Of a stretch of 64,000 nucleotides of DNA, positions 1-8,774 are shown piece by piece. The notes under the pieces are model-generated. The model was not told where the DNA came from. It was given only the letters and a program-made list of their open reading frames with translations, and made no database searches. The position numbers were made by a program, and so were the translations under genes. Source of the DNA: Rhizobiales bacterium Ga0077545 (GTDB taxonomy: Bacteria; Pseudomonadota; Alphaproteobacteria; Rhizobiales; Methylopilaceae); contig LNEV01000006.1 of assembly GCA_001464335.1 (NCBI GenBank), positions 124,001-188,000 of the forward strand, read 5' to 3'. Numbering within the stretch: position 1 is the first letter of the stretch; each line of letters starts with the position of its first letter.

Positions 1-527
1 GCCTGCCAGACCGCCGCGACCATCAGGAACAGCGCAAATCCGGCCTGTCGATTGTAAATACCAAACCCGTCAACCGAAGACTGCACGAAACGCTGGAAGA
101 TGTTGATCGGCAACAGTGTCATCGCGAGGAACGAGAAGACGAGGAGATACCCCACGGTCCGCGACCGCACATCCCGCAGTACGACCAGCAGAAACGGCAG
201 GCACAGCAGACCGAACGGAAGTTGTGCCGCCAGAACCGGATGCATGTTCGGGAACAAAGTGTCGAACAGCCAGAACAGATAGGTCGACAGCGGACCGAAC
301 GGCACGAAGAAATCGCGGTGCGGCATCTGGCCGAGCGCAATCCGGTATCCGCTGTCCAGATACATGGACAGATCCCAGTATCCGACGCCGATCGGCAGGT
401 TCAGCGGCAGCACGGCCAGGACTGCGCAGACGAGCACGAAGCCCGCCACCAGAACGCGCGCCGGAGACGGCGAGAATGCGGATGTCGTCGAGCTTCGGCC
501 TGCGAGCACCTGGTTATCGAACGTCAT
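1..527 (-). CDS. Polytopic membrane protein of the exopolysaccharide operon (partial, C-terminus outside window)
   Basis: The reverse strand reads open from an ATG at 527 to the window edge, about 175 residues with no stop. The start overlaps the stop of the upstream glycosyltransferase as ATGA, so it is probably translationally coupled. The N-terminus has a hydrophobic segment at about residues 25-45, then a motif reading GYRIALGQMPHRDFFVPFGP, then further hydrophobic stretches. A conserved loop of this style after the first membrane helix is typical of GT-C/GT39-like membrane glycosyltransferases and of uncharacterised membrane proteins in polysaccharide loci. It could transfer a sugar from a polyprenyl carrier, but this is inference. 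The missing C-terminus prevents a firm family call. Confidence 0.6.
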   Translation of the reverse strand, partial: MTFDNQVLAGRSSTTSAFSPSPARVLVAGFVLVCAVLAVLPLNLPIGVGYWDLSMYLDSGYRIALGQMPHRDFFVPFGPLSTYLFWLFDTLFPNMHPVLAAQLPFGLLCLPFLLVVLRDVRSRTVGYLLVFSFLAMTLLPINIFQRFVQSSVDGFGIYNRQAGFALFLMVAAVWQ

Positions 528-1780
528 TTCCTGGCTCCCGCTTCCCAGTGCAGGCGAAACAGTTCCTGCATTTGCACACCAACCGAATATTTGATGATCT
601 TGGCCCGCACGGCCGCCGTCGAAACGCGCCCCTGCCGGATGGCATCCCACAACGCGATCAGCTTTTCTGAAAAGCGCGCGGTCGTTTCCTCGTCGGTGCC
701 GGCACGGGCAATCACGGTGCCGGACACGCCTTCTTCCACGACGAGATCGAACTGCGGCAGGTCGATGACCGCCGCCGGACGTCCGACCGACAGGCTTTCC
801 AGAAGAAAACACGGCATGCCCTCGAAGAACGAGGTCAGGATCGCGATATGGCATCCGGCCATGATCCTCGCGACGTCAGGCGCGGTCTGAAAGCCGTGGC
901 GCGCGGTGAAAGATTCAACCAGCGAAAACTGCGGATAGCGGTGCGGATCGCTCGTGCCGATATAGTGGAACTCGCACGCCCCGCCGAGGCGCCGATGCGT
1001 CTCCGCGAGAACACGGAACATGGTCGGCGGGTCCTTGAACTCGTCGAGCCGCCCCGCAAAAACGACGCGCAGCACACCATCTGCAACATCGAACGGAGCC
1101 TCCGCAAAAGTGCGCGCATCGACCGAAACCGGCATGAACACGGAGCGCTCCCCCGCCGCCGGATAATCCCGCCGGTAACGTTCCAGAGTCTTCGGATGAA
1201 CGACCACGACACGGCGTGCCCATTTCACTGCAAACCACTCGCCTATCCGATTGACGAACCAGTATTTTTTAAGAAGCGAATCCATCCGAGCCCCAGGATC
1301 CGGCTCCCCATGCACGATCTGTACAAAAGGTACGTGCAACACGAGCGGAATGAGCGCAAATTCGAAGCGCTGGATCTCCATTGTGCCGGGCGCTCCCGCC
1401 ATTGCGCGCCGCAATGCGCCGATGTGACGGAGCATGGCAAGCAGAAACCGGAACGTCACCGAGCCCCCGATCGAGCTTGCCGCTTTGTGCAGATCCTCCT
1501 GCGGAAAACGCAATACGGGCAGGAATTCGATTGTACGGCCCTCGAATTCCAGTTTCCGCACCTTTCCGATCTCGCAGTCGCCAAACTCGTCGATACCGAT
1601 GAAAAGAAGCCGCCATCCAGCAGGATAATTACGCAGAAGAGAGCGTATATGCGTCTCGATTCCGCCGACCTTGTTCCCCCGAGGGTCCATTGGATGGATT
1701 AGACGCAGAAGGAACGGTCCAGCCAGATAAGGCGCGACATCGCTCGATGCGACAGCGTGCGAAACTTTGTGCATCGTCAT
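524..1780 (-). CDS. GT4-family (GT-B fold) glycosyltransferase
   Basis: This 418-residue protein has two-lobed GT-B architecture. A glycine-rich donor-lobe turn (VGGIETHIRSL) lies near residue 38. The C-terminal lobe begins near residue 237 (VVFAGRLDEFKDP). The E-x7-E motif (SFFEGMPCFLLE) has its glutamates at 320 and 328. It probably adds one sugar to the lipid-linked repeat unit at the cytoplasmic face of the membrane; donor and linkage cannot be read. Both ends overlap neighbours as ATGA. A second ATG two codons downstream is an equally possible start. Confidence 0.85.
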   Translation of the reverse strand: MTMHKVSHAVASSDVAPYLAGPFLLRLIHPMDPRGNKVGGIETHIRSLLRNYPAGWRLLFIGIDEFGDCEIGKVRKLEFEGRTIEFLPVLRFPQEDLHKAASSIGGSVTFRFLLAMLRHIGALRRAMAGAPGTMEIQRFEFALIPLVLHVPFVQIVHGEPDPGARMDSLLKKYWFVNRIGEWFAVKWARRVVVVHPKTLERYRRDYPAAGERSVFMPVSVDARTFAEAPFDVADGVLRVVFAGRLDEFKDPPTMFRVLAETHRRLGGACEFHYIGTSDPHRYPQFSLVESFTARHGFQTAPDVARIMAGCHIAILTSFFEGMPCFLLESLSVGRPAAVIDLPQFDLVVEEGVSGTVIARAGTDEETTARFSEKLIALWDAIRQGRVSTAAVRAKIIKYSVGVQMQELFRLHWEAGARK

Positions 1781-2967
1781 GACCGTCTGCTCATGTGCCG
1801 CTTGGAGAGAAGTTCTTCAAACAAGCTTTCGGTCTCGCGCGCCGCCTTCTTCCAGGAAAACCGCGTGGCATTTGCTCTCGACCGATGGGACATGTCCGCA
1901 TGCAGAACATCGTCGGAAAATATCTGTATGATACGTGCGGCCAATTCATCGGATTGTCTTGCATCGAAGAACAATCCTGCATCTCCCGCCACTTCCCGCA
2001 GAACGGGGATGTCCGAACAGATGACCGGCGTGCCCACGCTCTGGGCCTCGATCACCGGAAGGCAGAACCCCTCGTCCAGCGATGTCACGACAAGGCAGCG
2101 CGCCTGACGATAGAATTGCGCGAGACGGGCATCGTCCGGCGAACCGACCGAGACAATCGGATGGACCAGACCGGATTTCTTCTGGGCATCCGAGAGAAGT
2201 CCCAGTTCGTCTCTTCCGACGTGGAAGAACGGGACGTACCTGCCCTGCTCTTCGAGAGATTTCAGCGCCGCAACCAGCACTGCGGGATTCTTGTTTGGAG
2301 ACAGGTTTCCGACGATGAGACCAAAGCTCTGCTCCACGATGTCGAGAGGTTGGGAGCCATCATGAATGGACCAGTTGAGCGCTGAGGCCTCGAGAACGAC
2401 ATGCGTGCGGGGAGCGGCGGCAGGATAATGGCGGACAACCTGGTGCCGCGTCGCGTTGGAGACGCAGATGATCGCATCTGCGCTCGCCAAGACACGCGGA
2501 AAAATGAGATTCCACGCGATGCGCCGGCGCATCGGGTAATCCTGCGGACTGACATTGTAGTAGAGGTCATGGACGGTAACGACACGCGGCCAGTCCCCGA
2601 AAAATCCGCCAATAGGATTTGCGTTGAATTCGAGCGATGCCCCGGTCTCACGCATCAAGCGGCGCACCATGCGCAACTGCGCAAGCACGTTCAAAGGCAT
2701 GGAACCGATGTCACGCCGCGTCAGGCAGACAACACCCGCTCGCGTCAACGCGTCAGGCAGATCCTCGGCAGACCACGTCGTCGCCAGAACATAGCGATGG
2801 CGGCCCCGCTCGGCCAAAGCCTGCAGAAGCGCAAAAAGATATCGGGTGATGCCAGTCAGCCGGCCGGACGGCTCCAGCAGATGATTGACGAGGATTGTCG
2901 GAACCGCATCGCCGATCCCTGATGCCGGCGCCTGGTCATGATCGCTGACGTGAAACTGCGCACTCAT
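1777..2967 (-). CDS. GT4-family glycosyltransferase
   Basis: A 396-residue GT-B glycosyltransferase. The N-terminal lobe has the acceptor-side motif LTGITRYLFALLQAL near residue 38 and VTVHDLYYNVSP near 130. The donor lobe starts near 216 (GLIVGNLSPNKNP). The E-x7-E motif (DEGFCLPVIE) places glutamates at 299 and 307, followed by SVGTPVICSDIPVLREVAGDAG. It belongs to the RfaB/WbpX-like cluster that often uses GDP-mannose, which would fit the GDP-mannose enzyme at 15484-16905, although donor specificity is not proven. It overlaps the GH10 gene and the next glycosyltransferase by four bases each. Confidence 0.87.
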   Translation of the reverse strand: MSAQFHVSDHDQAPASGIGDAVPTILVNHLLEPSGRLTGITRYLFALLQALAERGRHRYVLATTWSAEDLPDALTRAGVVCLTRRDIGSMPLNVLAQLRMVRRLMRETGASLEFNANPIGGFFGDWPRVVTVHDLYYNVSPQDYPMRRRIAWNLIFPRVLASADAIICVSNATRHQVVRHYPAAAPRTHVVLEASALNWSIHDGSQPLDIVEQSFGLIVGNLSPNKNPAVLVAALKSLEEQGRYVPFFHVGRDELGLLSDAQKKSGLVHPIVSVGSPDDARLAQFYRQARCLVVTSLDEGFCLPVIEAQSVGTPVICSDIPVLREVAGDAGLFFDARQSDELAARIIQIFSDDVLHADMSHRSRANATRFSWKKAARETESLFEELLSKRHMSRRS

Positions 2968-4058
2968 GTGCTGAGTGCTCTCAATATGGCGTCATAAGCC
3001 GGTTTCGGCTTCAGCTCTGTGTCAAACGGAAGCGGTCGCGGCGGGCGGATTTCGTCAGAAGGTTCCCGCACATTGCCAGGATACCATGTGTGGCGGTCCG
3101 ACAGCTGCCATGTAATGATCGCCTTGACCGCATGGAACTGCAGGACATCGCGCAGATATGTCTCGTAAAACTCAGCCACGACACGATCGCGCGTCTCGAT
3201 ATCTCCTTTGACCCCGCCCTCATCGACATCGAGCTCGGTGATGTAGATGTCGAGCCCCAATTGCTGCAGCTTTTCGAGGAAGCGGCAATAATTTTCGGGA
3301 TCGTACTCACCGACTTGCAGGTGCGATTCGATGCCGACGCCGTCGATCGGCACATTCGCATCGAGCAGCTTCTCGACAATACGCAGAATATCGGCGGCAA
3401 CCGGCGGCCCCCAGTCCGGAAGTTCCATGCCGGATTCGTTGAGGATCAATTTTGCTTTGGGATCCGCCTTTCGCGCACGGCGAAACGCCCGGGCGATATA
3501 CCCTTCCCCGAAGGCCTCCAGCCATGGCCCGTCGCGAAGCCCACCCGGATTTCCATGATCACGCCAGATTGGCTCATTCACGACATCCCAGGAATGCACG
3601 CGCCCCGCATAGCGCCCGACCAGCTCGTCGATATGGCGGTCGAAAAGCGACCTGATCTTGTTGCGCGGAAGCCGATGCACCCAATCGGGCATCCAGTCGT
3701 TCCAGATGAGATTATGCCCGCGGACCGGCATTTTTAGCTCTTGCGCGAACTGGATCAGATAATCCGAACTCTCATATTTGACCGTTTGAGGGTCCGGACG
3801 GATGCTAGGGAATTTCAGGCTGTAATCCGTCGTAAGGATAGCGCATTCATCGCGCAGCAGCGCCGCGTATTCATGGTCATCGCCAACAAAGACATCGAAG
3901 GCTGACCCGAAAAGAATACCACGGCGCGCGGCGGCATCGCGAATAAGGCCGGTCTTGCGTGCGGGCTCCTCCTGCGCGCGGGCGCCGGGAACCGCACAGA
4001 GCGCGCTGCCCGCGAGCCCGGCCAGAACCGAGCGACGATCCGGAAATCGCTTTTTCAT
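2964..4058 (-). CDS. Secreted GH10 glycoside hydrolase (endo-beta-1,4-xylanase family)
   Basis: The 364-residue protein opens with a signal sequence carrying a twin arginine (DRRSVLAGLAGSALCAVPGARAQ), so export by Tat or Sec is expected. The GH10 signatures are all present: RGHNLIWN near 113, the acid/base glutamate in WDVVNEP (E162), and the nucleophile in ITELDVDE (E275), with ITWQLSDRHTW near 315. The family cleaves beta-1,4-xylan and some other beta-1,4 glycans by retention. Because it sits inside an overlapping exopolysaccharide operon, it more likely trims or releases the organism's own polymer than degrades plant xylan; this is inference from position. Confidence 0.88.
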   Translation of the reverse strand: MKKRFPDRRSVLAGLAGSALCAVPGARAQEEPARKTGLIRDAAARRGILFGSAFDVFVGDDHEYAALLRDECAILTTDYSLKFPSIRPDPQTVKYESSDYLIQFAQELKMPVRGHNLIWNDWMPDWVHRLPRNKIRSLFDRHIDELVGRYAGRVHSWDVVNEPIWRDHGNPGGLRDGPWLEAFGEGYIARAFRRARKADPKAKLILNESGMELPDWGPPVAADILRIVEKLLDANVPIDGVGIESHLQVGEYDPENYCRFLEKLQQLGLDIYITELDVDEGGVKGDIETRDRVVAEFYETYLRDVLQFHAVKAIITWQLSDRHTWYPGNVREPSDEIRPPRPLPFDTELKPKPAYDAILRALST

Positions 4059-5383
4059 TGCGGGACGCCTTGACCAACGGGAGCCTCAACGCGGTCCGGC
4101 GTCCGGAACGCATGCATGATCAGCACATACAATGCGTAGGAAATCGTCTTTCCGGACAGGCTGAGGGACGCGGTGGCGCACATCAGAAAGAAGAACGGCA
4201 CGAAGCCCATATAAATGTTTTGCACATCAAGGATCAGCCTGCCGACGAACAGAACGAAAAACGGCAGCATGGCTATGAGACCGTACAACAACACCATCGC
4301 GATCCAGAAAACCTCGACGCCGAAATCGAGCCCGAACATCTTTTGCACGGCACGGATCGATTCCGAGTTCATGCCGAAGAGCAGATCGTTCCAGGAAACC
4401 TGCTCAAGAACCGACGTGATGAGAAGACGGGCAAGTGCGCTTCCATTGTCGTCGGTAAAGCGGTCGATGAACGGCGCAAAGATGTCGGTCGCAAACAAAA
4501 GAACGGGAATGGCGCAAACGGCAATCAGCCCGCAGGCGAGAAAAAAGGCGGTCGTCTTTGACATGACATCCGAATAGAGCGCGCGCATCAAAGCGACGGT
4601 CCCCATCAGGACGAGCGAGACGCCAAGCGAAACCGCCGCCGCGCGGCCGCCAAACGCCAGCATTGCCAAGAGATGGATCGGGAGCAGGTAAACCGCGAAT
4701 GTCCGACGACCACTCAACGCCATAGCAGCGATGGCGACAATATAGATCCCTGTCGCCATGGATGCGTTGAGAGGGTGACCCAAAAGCGCGTAGGAACGCC
4801 AATCCAGATAGATGAGATAGGCCCCCGGCCCAAGCAGCCACGGAAACATCAAAACCAGTTTCTGGCCGGACACGAATTCGGCAATGCCGATCAGCGAATT
4901 TACCAGGAAGAAGATGTGAACCATCGCCGCAAGCCCTGGAATGACGGGCCTGCCAAGATGCTCAAGAATGAGGATCATCGCCGCAGGCAGAAGGAAGCTG
5001 TCAACCAGGAGTGAGATGGGATGCGCGCCAAGAACCACGTTTCGCGCAACAACGGCAAGTATGCACAAGAAAAATGCAAGATTGAAGGCTTGCCGACCCG
5101 TGATAACGACATTGCGCAGATTGATGAGATAATAGCCTATGATCGTAAAGGCGGTCAGGATCGCAACGTAGGAGGCAGGATGAATCTTCGATAGCGGCGA
5201 TCCTTCGGAGGTCGCATACGGGACTCCGAGAAAGAACAAAACGGCAGAGGATAGACTGAACAGCAGTGCCGCGATGAAAGCGAAAAGCAGGACGCCAAGA
5301 TCAAGCCGGACCGTCGCGCTGCCGGACGCAAAGTATGGCGGATCGTAATCCCGGGGGGTGCCGGTTGGAAAAGAGTGGCTCAT
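4055..5383 (-). CDS. VpsF/Wzy-like polysaccharide polymerase candidate (polytopic membrane protein)
   Basis: This 442-residue protein has about ten to twelve hydrophobic segments and a large loop around residues 290-340 containing GSALARLLITSVLEQVSWNDLLFGMNS, the usual layout of Wzy/O-antigen polymerase proteins. Overall pattern and length resemble the VpsF family. It would join lipid-linked repeat units at the periplasmic face. It starts three bases after the WecG-type gene stops and overlaps the GH10 gene as ATGA. A second O-antigen-ligase-like protein is encoded at 12591-13937, so which one is the polymerase is open. Confidence 0.68.
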   Translation of the reverse strand: MSHSFPTGTPRDYDPPYFASGSATVRLDLGVLLFAFIAALLFSLSSAVLFFLGVPYATSEGSPLSKIHPASYVAILTAFTIIGYYLINLRNVVITGRQAFNLAFFLCILAVVARNVVLGAHPISLLVDSFLLPAAMILILEHLGRPVIPGLAAMVHIFFLVNSLIGIAEFVSGQKLVLMFPWLLGPGAYLIYLDWRSYALLGHPLNASMATGIYIVAIAAMALSGRRTFAVYLLPIHLLAMLAFGGRAAAVSLGVSLVLMGTVALMRALYSDVMSKTTAFFLACGLIAVCAIPVLLFATDIFAPFIDRFTDDNGSALARLLITSVLEQVSWNDLLFGMNSESIRAVQKMFGLDFGVEVFWIAMVLLYGLIAMLPFFVLFVGRLILDVQNIYMGFVPFFFLMCATASLSLSGKTISYALYVLIMHAFRTPDRVEAPVGQGVPQ

Positions 5384-5386
5384 TCC

Positions 5387-6160
5387 CTACCCCCCCGTGA
5401 GCGGTGTCGTTCGGTTTCCAAGAGCTGCGGCGGCGAAAAGACGAACGAACAGCGCCACGCACAGTAGATAGCGTACACCCAGACGACGCGGATTTGTTGC
5501 CATACGCCACGCCCATTCGAGGTTAAGCTGCTGCAGAAGCCTCGGGCAGCGGGTCTGCGTTCCGGCCAGAAAGTCCAGGCCGCCACCAATACAGGCAAAG
5601 CCTATACCATGCGTTCTGTTCGCGGCGAAGGCCGCGAACAGTTCCTGCTTGGGTGCACCAAGCGCGATAAAGCACAAACGCGCTCCCGACGCAGCGACCT
5701 GCGCGGCCATTGCGGCCGCCTCGCTCGAGGTCGGATCAAATCCGTATGGCGGCGCCAGAATCCCGGCAACATCAAGCCCGGGAGCCACATCTGTGAGAGC
5801 CGCCCGCGCTTTCTCAAGCGTGGCCGCATCCGAACCGAGGAAAAAGACTCCAACGCCTGCCTTCGCAGCAGCCTGACAAAGCGGCACGATCAGATCCGCG
5901 CCCGTGGTCCGGCTCAGAGAGACGCCGACCATACGCGCGAGGAGGACTATCGGAAAACCATCCGCCGTAACGATATCCGCGGTCGCGTAAGAGGCGCGGA
6001 ATTCCCCGCTTTGCCGAAGCTTTACCAGATGATCGAGATTGAGCGTATGAATCTGAAACGAGGAGGTTTTGTCCAGACGGTCCATGACGGCGGCCACCGC
6101 CTCACAAGGGGAGCGGACGGTGACGGACACCCCGGAGATATCGAAAACCGGCGTCTTCAC
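5387..6160 (-). CDS. WecG/TagA/CpsF-family glycosyltransferase (GT26)
   Basis: A 257-residue protein with the GT26 signatures IHTLNLDHLVKLRQ near 37, TADIVTADGFPIVLLAR near 60 (catalytic-type Asp), RTTGADL near 84, VFFLGS near 104 and LGAPKQE in the second half. It ends with a hydrophobic, positively charged tail (EWAWRMATNPRRLGVRYLL) that tethers such enzymes to the inner membrane. Family members add the second sugar, often an N-acetylmannosamine derivative, to an undecaprenyl-diphosphate-linked sugar. The gene overlaps the upstream glycosyltransferase by four bases. Confidence 0.9.
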   Translation of the reverse strand: MKTPVFDISGVSVTVRSPCEAVAAVMDRLDKTSSFQIHTLNLDHLVKLRQSGEFRASYATADIVTADGFPIVLLARMVGVSLSRTTGADLIVPLCQAAAKAGVGVFFLGSDAATLEKARAALTDVAPGLDVAGILAPPYGFDPTSSEAAAMAAQVAASGARLCFIALGAPKQELFAAFAANRTHGIGFACIGGGLDFLAGTQTRCPRLLQQLNLEWAWRMATNPRRLGVRYLLCVALFVRLFAAAALGNRTTPLTGG

Positions 6161-7224
6161 GCGCGCCCCGCTTTGTTAAGCAAAAGGCGGAGAAATGCAC
6201 GCGCGTTCGCGGCATCGGCGGCGGCGGCAGCGTTCCACGTGGCCAGATTATCGAGTGCGGCTCGGCTGCGTTCAGCGCGCCAGTCCGGGCTTACGCAAGC
6301 GGCAGCAATTTTTTCGGCTGATCCATCTTCATCGTCCGTATCGACCAGAATCCCGGACGAGCCGAGCACTTCGCGGAAGATCGGCTTGTCCGGAGCGATC
6401 ACCGCTAGTCCGCCGTGCTGCACCTCAAGCAAGGGCAGCCCAAGTCCTTCGTCGTGCGAGGAGCTGATGAGAAAGTCCGACATGGTGAGGATGCTGCGTA
6501 CGGCCGCGTCGTCGACATATCCATGCACCACAACATGCGAATGTGCTTTCAGCAGCTCGGCATCCGGCCCCCACCCTTCCCGCCCGATGATGTGCAGTTC
6601 AACTGGGCGGCCGAGCGCCTTGCCGAGCGCCGCCGCGATGCGGGCGGCGGCGGAGAAATTCTTTCGGGGTTCGATCGTTCCGACCGCAGCCAGGCGCAAG
6701 GCATCGCCGATCGCAGGACGTGCCTCCCGTTCGTCGGCCGACAGCCCGAACACGTTGCGCACCACCGGCCGATAGGTCAGAATTTCGGCATCCGGACGGC
6801 AGTACTTACGCAACTCGTCGGCCGTCGTCAGCGAGTTCGTGAAAAAATAACGGAAGTTGCGCAGAGCTTCGGCGAAACAGGTGGCCATGTAATAGCGGCC
6901 TGTCGCGTTGAGGTCCTGCTTTCGGGTCAGAAGGAACAGGTCGTGGACGTAAAGAACCGCACGATCGGTAAAGGCCCGCAGCAGCGGCGATGGCGGAAAG
7001 CCGGGAAGCACCATGATGTCCGAGGAGTGCCGCAGCATGTGCCAAGGCAGACCGAACATCTGGGTGCCGAAAATCGAGAACCTGCTTTCTCCCGTCGCCC
7101 GCTTTGCGCGGCTTGGAAGCCCCTGAAGACTTTCCTGCCCAAACAATTCCGAAGTAATACGTTCGATGCCGCTGTTGCGGCGTCCCATATGGGTCCAATC
7201 GATGGTTAACTCACCGGAATACAT
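6157..7224 (-). CDS. GT4-family glycosyltransferase, first gene of the left exopolysaccharide operon
   Basis: The 355-residue protein is a GT-B enzyme with DWTHMGRRNSGIERITSELF at the N-terminus, VLYVHDLFLLTRKQD near 90, AVGTIEPRKNFSAAARI at the donor lobe near 180, and an E-x7-E motif (DEGLGLPLLE) at 259 and 267. Proteins of this type are often annotated mannosyltransferases, which would match GDP-mannose supply at this locus, but the donor is inferred. No clear ribosome binding site precedes the ATG; the upstream bases are A/T rich. Confidence 0.85.
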   Translation of the reverse strand: MYSGELTIDWTHMGRRNSGIERITSELFGQESLQGLPSRAKRATGESRFSIFGTQMFGLPWHMLRHSSDIMVLPGFPPSPLLRAFTDRAVLYVHDLFLLTRKQDLNATGRYYMATCFAEALRNFRYFFTNSLTTADELRKYCRPDAEILTYRPVVRNVFGLSADEREARPAIGDALRLAAVGTIEPRKNFSAAARIAAALGKALGRPVELHIIGREGWGPDAELLKAHSHVVVHGYVDDAAVRSILTMSDFLISSSHDEGLGLPLLEVQHGGLAVIAPDKPIFREVLGSSGILVDTDDEDGSAEKIAAACVSPDWRAERSRAALDNLATWNAAAAADAANARAFLRLLLNKAGRA

Positions 7225-7276
7225 GTTAGAATTTTAGTGTATTTCGATGCAACTTAGAACAGGTTTGACCGACCTC

Positions 7277-7289
7277 AGGTTGTTAACCT
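7277..7289. promoter_or_regulatory. Short palindrome in the divergent region between glycosyltransferase and flippase genes
   Basis: The 122-base gap between the divergent genes at 7224 and 7347 contains AGGTT-GTT-AACCT, a perfect inverted repeat of 5-base arms around a 3-base spacer. This is the only symmetric element seen in the gap, which must hold promoters for both directions. An operator is possible, but arms this short occur often by chance. No strong -35/-10 pair could be chosen. Confidence 0.2.
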
Positions 7290-7346
7290 TTACGCCGTGC
7301 TCTTTCGATCACTTAAATCACGCCTCATTTTCAGAGACCCCTCAAC

Positions 7347-8774
7347 GTGCTGATCTCCTCGACCCTGAGATATCTTCCGGCACAGGTTGTGGCGCCGCTT
7401 CTTCAGATCAGTGTCTTCCTTTACTGGACGTTCCATCTGCCGAGCGAAGTTCTGGGCTTCCTCAATCTTGGCATTGCCTCCCAAGAGCTGTTCTCCTCGC
7501 TCCTGCTCGTCTGGTGGCAGCACTATGTCCTGCGCTTTCGCAGCGAGCCGCGCGAGGGTCCTGACGCGGCAAGGTTCATCGCCAGCGAAGTGACGGTGAT
7601 GACGCTGGTTCTGCTCGCGCATCTTGCCTGCATGTCGCTGTTTCTGGCCTTCTGGGCAAAGGATGCGCCGGTTTCGACGCTGCTTGCTGCGCTTTGCTAC
7701 AGCGGAGGGCAGGCGCTGGCGGTCTATCTCAGCGATCGTGCGCGCGCGCTGAACGACACCTTTGCCTATACCGTCCTGCAAATATGCGGACCGGCAGGAG
7801 GGCTGGCCGCCTCCGCAGCCGGGTTTGCTCTCGGCGATCTCACCGCGAGCTGGCCGCTTGCGGGTCTGGGCCTCGGTTATCTGGCCGGATGTCTCTACGA
7901 CATCGCGAGGCGCTGGGGCTTTCGCGGCTGGATCCCACGTCCCGGCCTTTCCTTCATCCAGGCGGGCCTGCGCTTCGGCGGACCGCTCATACTTGCCAAC
8001 ATCTTCATCTGGACGATCTTCAACATCGGCCGCTACGTCATCGACTACGCGTTGGGAACGGAGGCCGTGGGGCAATTTTCCGTCGGCTATGGCCTCGGCA
8101 TGAGGGCGCTGTCGATAACCGCGATGCTGGTCGTTGCGGCCGGATACCCGCTTGCCGTCCGCCGTCTCAACGAAGAAGGGACGGCAGCTGCCATCGGGCA
8201 ATTGCGGCGGAATGCGCTTCTTTTGCTGGCACTGGTCATTCCGGCGACGGCCGGGCTTTTCGCAGTCACACCACTTGTCGTCGATAATCTCGTCGGTGCG
8301 AATTACCGCGCCGTCGCCCTTGTCGTCCTTCCGCTGGCCGCCCTCGCCGGCGCGCTGCGAAGTGTGCAGAGCCATGTCTTCGAGCAATGTCTTTTGCTGT
8401 TCAAGAGAAGCCACGTGGTCGCCGCCGTCACCTGTGCAATGGCGGCGCTGGTTTTGCTCCTCACGCTTCCGACCGTCTTGTCTTTCGGAGTAGTCGGCGT
8501 GCTTTATGCGCTGCTTGCCGTGCAAGGCGTAAGCATTTTCGTGCTCGGCCTTTACTGCCGCCGCGAGACGGGCTTCACGATCCCGATCCCGGAAACCGGA
8601 AAAGTGTTTCTGGCATCCCTAAGCGTGTTCGTGCCGGGCTTTTTCGTTACGGGCACCGGCCCGCTCAGTCTGGCAATCGCGGTCCTGGGAGGGGTGGGTC
8701 TTTACACGCTCGCCATGTTCATTCTGTTTCGCAACGACGCGATCAGCCTCTTGAAGCGGTTGCGCCCAGCCTGA
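7347..8774 (+). CDS. Wzx-like oligosaccharide flippase (MATE/PST superfamily)
   Basis: A 475-residue protein of about twelve to fourteen hydrophobic segments with the opening LRYLPAQVVAPLLQISVFLYWT and a duplicated-looking N and C half, as in polysaccharide transporters of the PST family. It would flip lipid-linked repeat units from cytoplasm to periplasm for polymerisation. It is the only plus-strand gene of the locus, and its stop codon directly abuts the stop of the convergent gene at 8775. The predicted start is the one giving the first membrane helix a short cytoplasmic leader. Confidence 0.82.
   Translation: MLISSTLRYLPAQVVAPLLQISVFLYWTFHLPSEVLGFLNLGIASQELFSSLLLVWWQHYVLRFRSEPREGPDAARFIASEVTVMTLVLLAHLACMSLFLAFWAKDAPVSTLLAALCYSGGQALAVYLSDRARALNDTFAYTVLQICGPAGGLAASAAGFALGDLTASWPLAGLGLGYLAGCLYDIARRWGFRGWIPRPGLSFIQAGLRFGGPLILANIFIWTIFNIGRYVIDYALGTEAVGQFSVGYGLGMRALSITAMLVVAAGYPLAVRRLNEEGTAAAIGQLRRNALLLLALVIPATAGLFAVTPLVVDNLVGANYRAVALVVLPLAALAGALRSVQSHVFEQCLLLFKRSHVVAAVTCAMAALVLLLTLPTVLSFGVVGVLYALLAVQGVSIFVLGLYCRRETGFTIPIPETGKVFLASLSVFVPGFFVTGTGPLSLAIAVLGGVGLYTLAMFILFRNDAISLLKRLRPA

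Noticed and set aside
7290-8525. Long minus-strand frame opposite the flippase gene
   Set aside because: Its translation is a highly charged Arg/Gln/Glu-rich chain with no known domain, and it fully overlaps a recognisable membrane protein.
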